Assembly: GCA_017514235.1 (NCBI GenBank)
Contig: JAFWKK010000037.1
Location: 21,567-85,566 of the forward strand
Origin: Kiritimatiellia bacterium
GTDB taxonomy: Bacteria > Verrucomicrobiota > Kiritimatiellia > RFP12 > UBA1067
Direction of reading: 5' to 3'
DNA length: 64,000 nucleotides
Position numbers and translations under genes: made by a program. Of the stretch, positions 1-6,913 are shown one piece after another. The notes beneath the pieces are model-generated. The model ran no database searches. It saw only the letters and a program-made list of their open reading frames with translations, and was not told the DNA's origin. Numbering within the stretch: position 1 is the first letter of the stretch; every line of letters starts with the position of its first letter.

Positions 1-1668
1 AAAATCCTGTACACCGGAACCTCGGACTTGCGCACGGAGGCGGACATCCGGCAGAAGGTTGGAGACATCGCTGCCAGCCTGGAGGAGCTGAAAGCGGCCT
101 CGAACGGCAATCCGGCGGTCGTGGCGGCGGGCAAGGCGTTTCTGATGGAACATGGCGGCAATACCCTCCCCAGAGGATTGTTCACGAAGATGGCCGAGGC
201 GGCCGCCAAGATTCCCCTCGACCAGATCCGCGACCTCTCCGCTTCCTCGCCGGCCCGGAGCATCCACAAGGCCGTCGCGGATCTCAACAGGGCGCTCGAC
301 GACGCGATGGTGTCCTCCGGCGTGGCGAACCATTTGGAAGCCCCCGAGGAGAGAACCAACGCCCGCCTCTTCCTGACAAGCGTGGCGATGTCCCAGTGCA
401 ACCAGGTCGCGCTGCGGAACATCCACGACGCGCTCAACTCCAATTCGTCCAAGCAGCTGCTCGCCTTCTACCGCGAGTGTAGGACGGAGGACTTCCAGCA
501 GCTCGACGGACAGTCGGAGGACATCCGGAAGGGCGCCGAGTCCGTGGCCGACGAGTGCGAGCTCTGCCTGCGGGGGCTGGACGCCGCAGTCAATGAGAAC
601 ATCAATCGGATGAATCCCTCCCAGCCGAAGATGAAGCCCATCCCCTTCATCGACGATAATCTCAACATGAGGGCCGTCGGCGGCGATAAAATGGTTTCCG
701 ACATCGTTTCCGCGGCCGAGGCCTACAACGCCAAGAGGACGGACGACTACATCAACGCGACCGTGACGGGAAGCGGACAGGGCGCGGAAGTCATGAAGAA
801 CCTTCTCCGGGCCAAGCTCGGCAACGCCAGCAAGCCGGAGGAAAAGCTCGGCAAAAGCCTGAGCGCCAACGCGAAAGCCATGATGAACTGGAATATCTGC
901 GGCGAAATGAAGAAGATCGTCACCGGCAAGGAATGCCAGTTCAAGGCGGACATCTATCGCGGCACCAACGTCACCCTGACAAACGGCAAGAACAGCTTCA
1001 AGCTCACTATGAAGTTCGAGACGGCCCGCGACGAACTGGCGCAGTTCGTCACGGGCGACGCCAACGCGACCTACGAGGGCCTCACCAAGGCCGAGGACAA
1101 GAACAAAGTCCATCTGCTGATGGCCTTGGTCTCCCAGGAGACGGAAAAGGCCGCGCAGATGGGCTCGGAAATCGCCATTGAACCACGCGAAAGCGATCAG
1201 GCGTTCGGGGAGTGGTTCAAACACGATGGGCAAAGCAGGAGCTACACGGTCAAAATGCGCCATGACGGGGGAATCGCACTCCATTACGTCATGGACAATG
1301 AGATCACGGACATCAAGGACAATACCACGAACGACGGCTTGAATGACGAAATCAGCGTTGGCGAAGGCAGCAGGTGGAAGTGCACGCTGGACTACACCTT
1401 GAAGGGCGACGAATTCAACCGCCTCGCGAAACTGGACTTCAGTAAATTCGACGACAGCGAGGGAGTGGCATTCTTCGAAGAAAAGGAGGACATGCCCGAC
1501 GGCACCCGGCAATCCCATGCGAACAAGCTGGAGGGGACAGTGAACAAATTCGCGCAGGAGTTCAAGGTCAAGGCCGAAGAATGCATGATGGACTTCACGA
1601 TGAACCTGAAGCCGACCCTCGAGGATGAGATCGCCGCGCAGCGCGACGCCGGCCCCATCGTCGCCTAG
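1..1668 (+). CDS. Unrecognised large soluble protein, 5' truncated; candidate type III effector
   Basis: The reading frame is open from base 1, so the true start lies upstream; a TTG at 28 is the first possible in-window start, but I see no ribosome binding site that would favour it. The visible part is about 555 residues, hydrophilic, rich in Ala, Glu and Lys and largely alpha-helical in composition, with no signal peptide or membrane segment. I recognise no catalytic motif. It is followed 62 bp later by another large unrecognised protein and then by a CesT-like type III secretion chaperone. Effectors are classically encoded beside their chaperone, so a secreted substrate is the best guess. 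That is an inference from context only; a cytoplasmic structural protein is equally possible from sequence. Confidence 0.75.
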   Translation, partial: KILYTGTSDLRTEADIRQKVGDIAASLEELKAASNGNPAVVAAGKAFLMEHGGNTLPRGLFTKMAEAAAKIPLDQIRDLSASSPARSIHKAVADLNRALDDAMVSSGVANHLEAPEERTNARLFLTSVAMSQCNQVALRNIHDALNSNSSKQLLAFYRECRTEDFQQLDGQSEDIRKGAESVADECELCLRGLDAAVNENINRMNPSQPKMKPIPFIDDNLNMRAVGGDKMVSDIVSAAEAYNAKRTDDYINATVTGSGQGAEVMKNLLRAKLGNASKPEEKLGKSLSANAKAMMNWNICGEMKKIVTGKECQFKADIYRGTNVTLTNGKNSFKLTMKFETARDELAQFVTGDANATYEGLTKAEDKNKVHLLMALVSQETEKAAQMGSEIAIEPRESDQAFGEWFKHDGQSRSYTVKMRHDGGIALHYVMDNEITDIKDNTTNDGLNDEISVGEGSRWKCTLDYTLKGDEFNRLAKLDFSKFDDSEGVAFFEEKEDMPDGTRQSHANKLEGTVNKFAQEFKVKAEECMMDFTMNLKPTLEDEIAAQRDAGPIVA

Positions 1669-1689
1669 CGGCAGCGCCCCGGCCCCTTT

Positions 1690-1713
1690 CAACTTTTCAA
1701 CTTTTCAACTTCT
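1690..1713 (+). repeat. Octamer array between two effector-like genes
   Basis: Three tandem copies of CAACTTTT (the last ends CTTCT) fill most of the 62-bp gap between the first two genes. The unit resembles the CAACTTT heptamers found at 5561-5644 and 8675-8709, so it looks like part of the same low-complexity repeat class. The Shine-Dalgarno of the next gene (GGAG near 1719) lies just after it. Confidence 0.7.
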
Positions 1714-1730
1714 AAACCGGAGAACTCCCC

Positions 1731-3371
1731 ATGCCAAGCAACGTCAACATCCAGCTCGCAGAGTTCCAGCAGTTCGTGCAATTCGCCGAGACCGCGATCG
1801 CGTCAGGCAAGCGGAAGGCGATCGCCCGCGTCGAAACGTCCGAAGTCGGCGGGATCGCCAACCGCACCATCAAGTCCGGGTCCGGCGACTGGGTCGGCAT
1901 CGGGGTGGGGCGTCTCGCCAGCCTGAAAAAGGCCAACAACACCACCCGCGCTACCTTCCTGAAGGCGGTCTCCGACATGTTCGGCGGGCAAGACCACATC
2001 CCCGAAAGCGTGCAGGCCGCCATGAAGATGGAGGACTACGGGAAGGGCAAGCCCCTCACCGCGCGGCGAATCATGGCGGTCAAGGAGGCGATCGTCCAGA
2101 TGCTGGCGGAGGAAAACAAGGCGGTCAAGGAGGCCAACGAGAAGCTGCACACGGGAATGCAGAGCTGCGACCCAATCTCCCAGTCCGGAATGCCGACCGA
2201 GTTCGCCAATGAATTGCGGAACATATTGACCGAAGCCCAGAGGCGCTACATAGGAGAGCCGTCTGGCGAACCGACGCCGATCGATTTCGTCAGAGGCGGG
2301 GCACAGAAACTGATTAGCAAAATGGTCAAAACCGCCAATGCGGAAGGCCACCGCATAACCGTGAAGGAATTTTCGGACGCCATGAAGCCGTTTTACGAGC
2401 GCCACGTCGCGGCGGCGTCCATCCAGGGTCTGCTGGACAAGTTGACCACTGAGATGAGCCAGACTAAATGCAATCCTCATATAATTACAAAACGCCATCC
2501 GGAAATCCTCGACGATCTGCTCGCTTGCAAGAGCCCGGACGAAGTCAAGGTCTGCTTTGAAAAACACAAAGAGACGATCAAGGACGTCTTGAAACTTCGC
2601 GGGGAACTGCACAAATACGAAAACGAGTTCATATCTATGGTCGAGAAGGCGATCAACGATGGTACGGGGCACGACGACATCCGGTTCAATTTCTCGAACC
2701 GATCGACACAGAGGAGCGCTTTTCTGGCCAAGATGCAGAATTTCTCGAGTTCCATCCTCACGAATGAAAACGAGGACGCGAAAAAGCTCGGATGGAGTCT
2801 GGAGGCCGCCGTCAAGCATCTGGTGGACGAAGCAGCAAGCGGTTTCATAGCCCGCATCAAGGAGATTGACAAGTTCGTGTCGTCCGGCGAAATCTCCGAG
2901 AATCTTGGAAAGACGTGGAGGGACGAACTGGTTTTCTCCGCCAATGCCAAAAGCTTTTCCCCGGAGAAAATCATGGCCATGTCGAAGAAGCTCGATCCGC
3001 AGACGCTTATCGACGGCTTCAAGCCCGGGAACGACATAAAGGCCATCCTCAATTCGGTCGGCGATTTCGCGAAGCAGATCGAAACGATCGGCGAAGATGC
3101 GTACGGCTTTGACGACTGGCACAACGGAAGCGTCGACGGTAAAAACGAGGTGAGACTTCGCATCATGCAAGTCCTCTTCGAGAAGAATCCGGGGATGAAG
3201 GACGCTCTCATGGCTCGTGCCAAGGAGGTCAAGGAGAACATGGACTCGCTGCTTGTCGGGGTGCCGAGCAAAACAGGGAAAACGACGGTCAAGACAAGAA
3301 ATGAAAACTGGCAGTTGTGCTTTGTTATCTTCGGAGAACCCGTCCAGAAGAAAGAAGCCGTGCAAGCCTGA
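1731..3371 (+). CDS. Unrecognised 546-residue soluble protein; candidate type III effector
   Basis: ATG at 1731 is preceded by CCGGAGAACTC, giving a plausible GGAG site. The protein is 546 residues, has no signal peptide and no membrane segments, and is dominated by charged amphipathic helices. Its N-terminal third (about residues 45-125) has a compact conserved-looking block with MFGGQDHIPESV and GKPLTARRIMAVKEAI, which I cannot assign to a named family. It ends 49 bp before a CesT-like chaperone gene, so the simplest reading is that the chaperone serves this protein and/or its upstream neighbour. The length is close to that of the upstream protein, but I do not see convincing identity between them. 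Function unknown; the effector role is inferred from context. Confidence 0.85.
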   Translation: MPSNVNIQLAEFQQFVQFAETAIASGKRKAIARVETSEVGGIANRTIKSGSGDWVGIGVGRLASLKKANNTTRATFLKAVSDMFGGQDHIPESVQAAMKMEDYGKGKPLTARRIMAVKEAIVQMLAEENKAVKEANEKLHTGMQSCDPISQSGMPTEFANELRNILTEAQRRYIGEPSGEPTPIDFVRGGAQKLISKMVKTANAEGHRITVKEFSDAMKPFYERHVAAASIQGLLDKLTTEMSQTKCNPHIITKRHPEILDDLLACKSPDEVKVCFEKHKETIKDVLKLRGELHKYENEFISMVEKAINDGTGHDDIRFNFSNRSTQRSAFLAKMQNFSSSILTNENEDAKKLGWSLEAAVKHLVDEAASGFIARIKEIDKFVSSGEISENLGKTWRDELVFSANAKSFSPEKIMAMSKKLDPQTLIDGFKPGNDIKAILNSVGDFAKQIETIGEDAYGFDDWHNGSVDGKNEVRLRIMQVLFEKNPGMKDALMARAKEVKENMDSLLVGVPSKTGKTTVKTRNENWQLCFVIFGEPVQKKEAVQA

Positions 3372-3420
3372 CCCGGCAGACCTGAACCTTGTTCTCTAGA
3401 ACGCTTAGGGGCAAACATCC

Positions 3421-3897
3421 ATGGAACTGAATGAATTGATGTCCGCATTTGCGGAAAAACTCGGTATCGAGGGGATCGCGGTCGAGAACGGCACCTGCTC
3501 CCTAACGATCGACGACATCCCGATGGAATTTACGGAGTCGCCGGACGGTCTTGCCGTGGTGGGCGTCGCCGTCATCGGCGAACCGCCGCCGGAGAAGCGC
3601 GAGGCCTTCTACGAGATGCTTCTGGAGGCGAATACGCAGGTGTACGGGACGCTTGGCGTCGCCTTGTCGAAACTGCCGGACACCGGCGAGATCGCCCTGA
3701 TCGGCGGCCTTCCGTTCAAGGACCTGGAGGTGAAGGAGTTCTGCAAGAGCCTGGACGAGTTCGTCAGCAAGGCCGAGGAATGGCGCGAGACGGTGGAGAA
3801 CTTCCGTCCCGCCGCTGAAGAAGCCGCCGTCCGCGACGAGGAAGCGGCCCAGTTCTTAAGGTTCGGCGGCAACGGCCCCGGCTTCATGAGCGTCTAA
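3421..3897 (+). CDS. CesT/SycE-like type III secretion chaperone
   Basis: A small acidic protein of 158 residues with the layout of class I type III secretion chaperones (Tir chaperone, CesT family). It has an N-terminal helix (MELNELMSAFAEKLG), a central strand pair, the helix EMLLEANTQ, strands ending IGGLPFKDLEVKEF, and a C-terminal helix with FVSKAEEWRETVENFRP. Such proteins bind the N-terminal part of an effector as dimers and keep it secretion-competent. The start has AGGGG about 8 nt upstream. A second copy of this family lies at 21365 and shares MExNEL, IGEPPxE, LLEANxQ, a final AExWR...FRP block and an FGxxGFMxV-like tail. The two upstream proteins are its likely clients. Family assignment is by fold pattern and motif memory; client choice is inferred. 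Confidence 0.8.
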   Translation: MELNELMSAFAEKLGIEGIAVENGTCSLTIDDIPMEFTESPDGLAVVGVAVIGEPPPEKREAFYEMLLEANTQVYGTLGVALSKLPDTGEIALIGGLPFKDLEVKEFCKSLDEFVSKAEEWRETVENFRPAAEEAAVRDEEAAQFLRFGGNGPGFMSV

Positions 3898-3904
3898 GTA
3901 ATCT

Positions 3905-3985
3905 CGCTCATAAAAGTGGATTGCATGGCATAGAGTTCGCTCATAAAAGTGGCTGACAAGGCGAAAAGTTCGCTCATAAAAACAG
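3905..3985 (+). repeat. Three direct repeats at exact 33-bp spacing
   Basis: The sequence CGCTCATAAAA starts at 3905, 3938 and 3971, i.e. every 33 bp. The first two copies extend to CGCTCATAAAAGTGG and copies two and three are preceded by AGTT. The intervening bases differ. The last copy ends just upstream of the promoter of the ATPase gene at 4031. Three helical turns between copies suggests binding sites for one protein on one face of the DNA. The repeats and spacers are too short for a CRISPR array. Confidence 0.85.
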
Positions 3986-3992
3986 ACTTTAG

Positions 3993-4022
3993 TTGCTTTC
4001 CGGCATCTTTTTATGGTATAAT
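3993..4022 (+). promoter_or_regulatory. Extended -10 promoter of the AAA ATPase gene
   Basis: TTGCTT (3993-3998), 18-bp spacer, TATAAT (4017-4022) preceded by TG at 4014-4015 (TGGTATAAT). The ATG at 4031 is only 8 nt beyond the -10 element, so transcription should begin at or next to the start codon and the transcript is probably leaderless. No Shine-Dalgarno fits in the gap. Confidence 0.75.
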
Positions 4023-4030
4023 GTGCAAAC

Positions 4031-5389
4031 ATGAAGCCTAAAAAGCCGATTTTATATCTGCGCCGTAAGTTTGACGCCTTCCTTAAAGATTGGAAGGCGC
4101 GGGAGAATCGCTTGCCGCTTATGATAAAAGGTGCGCGGCAGGTTGGCAAGACGGAGACTGTGCGACACTTTGCGGAGACGGGCTACGAGTCGTACATCGA
4201 AATCAACTTTGTCGAGCGACCGGAATTCAAGGAGATTGTTCGAGACGGATTTTCCGTTGACAACGTTGTCAGGAACATTTCCGCCATAGACCCCGGTCTG
4301 CATTTCACGCCGGGGAACACTTTGCTGTTCTTCGACGAGCTCCAGGAGTTCCCCGAGATTGCGACGGCGCTCAAGTTCTTTGCGCAGGACGGACGCTTTG
4401 ACGTGATATGCAGCGGTTCGCTGCTGGGCATACAGGTCAAGCGCGTAAAGAGCTACAGCGTCGGCTATCAGGAAACGGAGACCATGCGTTCGCTGGACTT
4501 CGAGGAATTCCTGTGGGGGTGCGGCTACGGCGACGGACAGATTGCCGATCTTCTGGAGCCGGCGTTTGCATGCCGTCCGTTCGGCGCGGCAGTCAAGAAC
4601 ACGATGGACAGGTTGTTCCTTGACTATTGCGTGACCGGTGGAATGCCGGATGTCCTTGAGACATACTTCACGAAAGGCACGTTCGAGGACGTTCCGCAGA
4701 CGCAGCGACGCATACTCAACGATTACCGTGCGGACATTCGCAAGTATGCCGAGGGGTTGGATCCTGTTCGCATTCAGGCCGTGTTCGATTCCATACCGGC
4801 GAATCTTGCCAGGGAGAACCGCAAGTTCCAGTGGGTGACGATTTCGAAGGGCGCGACGCGCAAGGACTTCTGGGGCTGCGTGGAGTGGCTTGAGGATGCC
4901 GGCGTAGTCGCAAAGTGCCGGCGCATGGACGTGCCGGAACTGCCGATTGGTGCGCACCTTGACAACGACGCGTTCAAGCTCTATCTGTGCGATTCCGGGC
5001 TGCTTTTGTCCATGCTTGAGAAAGAGGTGCAGGAAGACGTGCGGATTCGCCGGAATCTCGGCACTTGGAAGGGAGGCCTTTTCGAGCACATCGTCGGCGA
5101 GGCGCTCGTCAAGGCGGGCGTGCCGCTCGCATACTACAAGCGCGAGAACTCGACGCTTGAAATGGATTTCTTCGCGCGGTCTGCAGATTGCCTTGTTCCG
5201 ATAGAGGTGAAGGCCGAGAACAACCGCGCCAAGAGCCTTCGAACGATGATCGAATCCGACAGCTACCCGGAAATCCGCTGGGGCGTCAAACTGGTGAATG
5301 GCAACGTAGGATGCGAAAACTGCGTCTTGACCCTGCCGCAGTGGTGCGCCTTCAGGTTGCCGGAGATAATCAGGGCCAAGGCGGAGTAA
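4031..5389 (+). CDS. AAA-type ATPase with C-terminal DUF4143-like nuclease-fold domain
   Basis: A 452-residue cytoplasmic protein. Walker A is GARQVGKT at residues 34-41, Walker B is LLFFDELQ with FDE at 101-103, and a sensor-like CSGS follows near 128. The C-terminal part (about 190-430) matches the DUF4143 arrangement, including FLDYCVTGGMP, KLYLCDSGLL and a PD-(D/E)xK-like pair EMDFF (377-381) and VPIEVKAE (389-396). Proteins of this type are common accessory ATPases in gut bacteria; their role is poorly known, and some are discussed as toxin- or mobile-element-linked. It is preceded by 33-bp-spaced repeats and an extended -10 promoter that puts the ATG next to the probable transcription start. 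The following gene starts 12 bp downstream and may be co-transcribed. Confidence 0.9.
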   Translation: MKPKKPILYLRRKFDAFLKDWKARENRLPLMIKGARQVGKTETVRHFAETGYESYIEINFVERPEFKEIVRDGFSVDNVVRNISAIDPGLHFTPGNTLLFFDELQEFPEIATALKFFAQDGRFDVICSGSLLGIQVKRVKSYSVGYQETETMRSLDFEEFLWGCGYGDGQIADLLEPAFACRPFGAAVKNTMDRLFLDYCVTGGMPDVLETYFTKGTFEDVPQTQRRILNDYRADIRKYAEGLDPVRIQAVFDSIPANLARENRKFQWVTISKGATRKDFWGCVEWLEDAGVVAKCRRMDVPELPIGAHLDNDAFKLYLCDSGLLLSMLEKEVQEDVRIRRNLGTWKGGLFEHIVGEALVKAGVPLAYYKRENSTLEMDFFARSADCLVPIEVKAENNRAKSLRTMIESDSYPEIRWGVKLVNGNVGCENCVLTLPQWCAFRLPEIIRAKAE

Positions 5390-5401
5390 AGGACAGTGGA
5401 G

Positions 5402-5914
5402 ATGATGGGAAGATCGATAGTTTCGACAATTATTCTTCTTTGCGCATTTTCCGCGTTTGCGGAAAACGCGTACACGAACCACGCCGGGAACATCGTCGCG
5501 GGGTGGCCCGTCAAGCTCACCCAGAAGGAGGTCACCCTTGCCGTGCGCATCCCTGACTCTCAACTTTCAACTACCAACTCCCAACTTTCAACATCAAACA
5601 TCAAACATCAAACTTCAAACTTTCAACTTTCAACTACCAACACCTACCCGCTCTCGATCTTCCCCGAATCCGAGCAGCGGCGCATCGCGGCGGACTTCGG
5701 ACAGCCGCGCGTGCCGGTTGCCGTGAAGCGCGCCGTCGTCGGTGCGGAGAAGGCGATGGCGCGTTCGCGAAAGCGCGCGGAGAAGGGCCTCTGCACGAAG
5801 GAGGAGAGCGACGACTTCTGCGCGAAGTCCGAAGCCGCGCTCAAGAACTACCTCGACAAGCAGGTCAAGGAAGGCGTGATCACGCCCGCCGAGCGAAAGG
5901 CCATCGGCCATTGA
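5402..5914 (+). CDS. Small exported protein, PLSIFPESEQRR family, with heptamer-encoded insert
   Basis: ATG 5402 is preceded by AAGGA at a usable distance; GTG 5396 and ATG 5405 are alternatives. The product is about 170 residues with a signal peptide (IVSTIILLCAFSAFA, cleavage before ENAYTNHAG). Mature motifs are YTNHAGN, AGWPVKLT, YPLSIFPESEQRRIAAD and a basic C-terminal half with KAMARSRKRAEKGLC and PAERKAIG. A paralogue at 20793 shares all these blocks, so a conserved periplasmic or surface role is likely, but I do not recognise the family. Residues about 54-81 (Gln, Ser, Thr, Asn rich) are encoded by a 12-unit heptanucleotide array at 5561-5644, much longer than in the paralogue. A change of one unit would shift the frame. 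Confidence 0.8.
   Translation: MMGRSIVSTIILLCAFSAFAENAYTNHAGNIVAGWPVKLTQKEVTLAVRIPDSQLSTTNSQLSTSNIKHQTSNFQLSTTNTYPLSIFPESEQRRIAADFGQPRVPVAVKRAVVGAEKAMARSRKRAEKGLCTKEESDDFCAKSEAALKNYLDKQVKEGVITPAERKAIGH
5561..5644 (+). repeat. Twelve-unit imperfect heptanucleotide array inside a coding frame
   Basis: Twelve consecutive 7-bp units, mostly CAACTTT, CAACTAC, AAACATC and AAACTTC, fill 5561-5644 without interruption. The total of 84 bp is a multiple of three, so the reading frame of the exported protein stays open through it. The paralogue at 20793 carries a four-unit array of different sequence at the same protein position. The units match those in the signal-peptide region at 8675-8709. Confidence 0.9.
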
Positions 5915-5952
5915 ACGAGGCGACTACCCGCGCATCAACGGTCCGCATCCGC

Positions 5953-5983
5953 TTGGCATCTGACGGCTGATTTTTGGTATAAT
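5953..5983 (+). promoter_or_regulatory. Extended -10 promoter of the exported-protein operon
   Basis: TATAAT at 5978-5983 is preceded by TG (TTGGTATAAT); a weak -35, TTGGCA at 5953-5958, lies 19 bp upstream. The chosen start of the first gene (6024) gives a leader of about 34 nt. An in-frame ATG at 5988 is only 4 nt after the -10 and is less likely, because it would put a basic extension before the signal peptide. Confidence 0.7.
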
Positions 5984-6023
5984 ATGCATGGATAATGCAC
6001 GAATCACAAGAAAGAGACCAACC

Positions 6024-6878
6024 ATGAAAAATTGCAAGGCAAAGGTCTTGACGTCCGCCGTGCTGGCGGCTGCATCCCTCGCGCACGGAGCGGTGAACTT
6101 CCCTCTTGGGACGTATGTCTACGCAGGAAGCGTCATGGACTTCCGAAACACCGTGCAGGGCGCGGAATCAGGACTCACGATATATGCGGTCTCCACAAAC
6201 GGAATGGTGCTTTCGAGCTGCGAGCTCGTCGACCCGGACGGAAGTGGATGCAACTTCCGACTTGAGGTGCCCGTCTCGACGTTCGCGACGGAGAAGTCCG
6301 CCGCAGTGGGCGACGCGCCTAACTGCGTCATAGAGTCCGCTACGGGCATGCGCTCCGCCGCGACGACGTCCTTCCCTCCGATACTCTCCGCGAGCGCGGT
6401 TACGAACTGCGTCGTGAAGTACGCCAATGCGCGTGCGTACGACCACAAGGGCGAGACGGTGCTTGTGCCAGAGGACTACATCGACGGAATCTCCTACTGG
6501 ATGGAGTCAAAGGGCCATGCCGAATACAGCGCGTCTGACGATTGGGACGGAGATGGCAGGACGAACTACGAGGAGTACGTCGCGGGCACAAATCCATTCG
6601 ATCCGACCGACTACCTACGCGTTACGGCGTTCAGCGCGACCCCGTCCGTGCACGTTTTGAAGTTCGAGTTTGTCGGCGGGCACCTTTATGCGCTTAAGTC
6701 CGCGGAGAGCCTGTCCAATCCTGAATGGGTCCAGACGAGGTTCTCGGGCGAGTCCGGCTCCATGCAGACGACGGCCGTCTACGAGGGTCCTGGCGACGAA
6801 GACGTCGGGGAGGCGACGCTGTACGTCACTCCCGTCGCCGACACACCGCAGAGGTTCTACAAGGTGGAGGCGAAGTAA
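6024..6878 (+). CDS. Exported protein with thrombospondin type 3 / EF-hand-like calcium motif
   Basis: ATG 6024 gives a typical signal peptide (MKNCKAKVLTSAVLAAASLAHGA), with AAGAAAGAG upstream. The mature protein of about 260 residues has a beta-rich N-terminal part with NPLG-like strands, then near residue 170 the acidic block DDWDGDGRTNYEEYVAGTNP, the DxDGDGxxNxxE pattern of thrombospondin type 3 and dockerin calcium sites found in many exported Verrucomicrobia-group proteins. It ends FYKVEAK, a tail often seen after such repeats. It opens a run of six closely spaced genes for exported proteins, so a part in a surface structure is plausible. No catalytic residues are recognised. Confidence 0.8.
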   Translation: MKNCKAKVLTSAVLAAASLAHGAVNFPLGTYVYAGSVMDFRNTVQGAESGLTIYAVSTNGMVLSSCELVDPDGSGCNFRLEVPVSTFATEKSAAVGDAPNCVIESATGMRSAATTSFPPILSASAVTNCVVKYANARAYDHKGETVLVPEDYIDGISYWMESKGHAEYSASDDWDGDGRTNYEEYVAGTNPFDPTDYLRVTAFSATPSVHVLKFEFVGGHLYALKSAESLSNPEWVQTRFSGESGSMQTTAVYEGPGDEDVGEATLYVTPVADTPQRFYKVEAK

Positions 6879-6913
6879 AGTTGGAGTTAAGTGTTGGAGT
6901 TGGAGGTTGAAAC
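6879..6913 (+). repeat. Five heptamers filling the intergenic gap and supplying the RBS
   Basis: The whole 35-bp gap from the stop codon to the next ATG can be divided into five 7-bp units of the AGTTGGA/GTTGGAG type, the complement of the CAACTTT class. The Shine-Dalgarno GGAGG at 6902-6906 for the gene at 6914 is part of the array. Confidence 0.65.

Noticed and set aside
1803-3365. 520-codon open frame on the minus strand opposite the gene at 1731.
   Set aside because: It mirrors the codon phase of the plus-strand gene, has no recognisable product and no ribosome binding site; it is a GC-bias shadow.
3905-3985. Possible small CRISPR array.
   Set aside because: Only three repeats of 11-17 bp with 16-22 bp between them, and no cas genes; better read as protein-binding sites.
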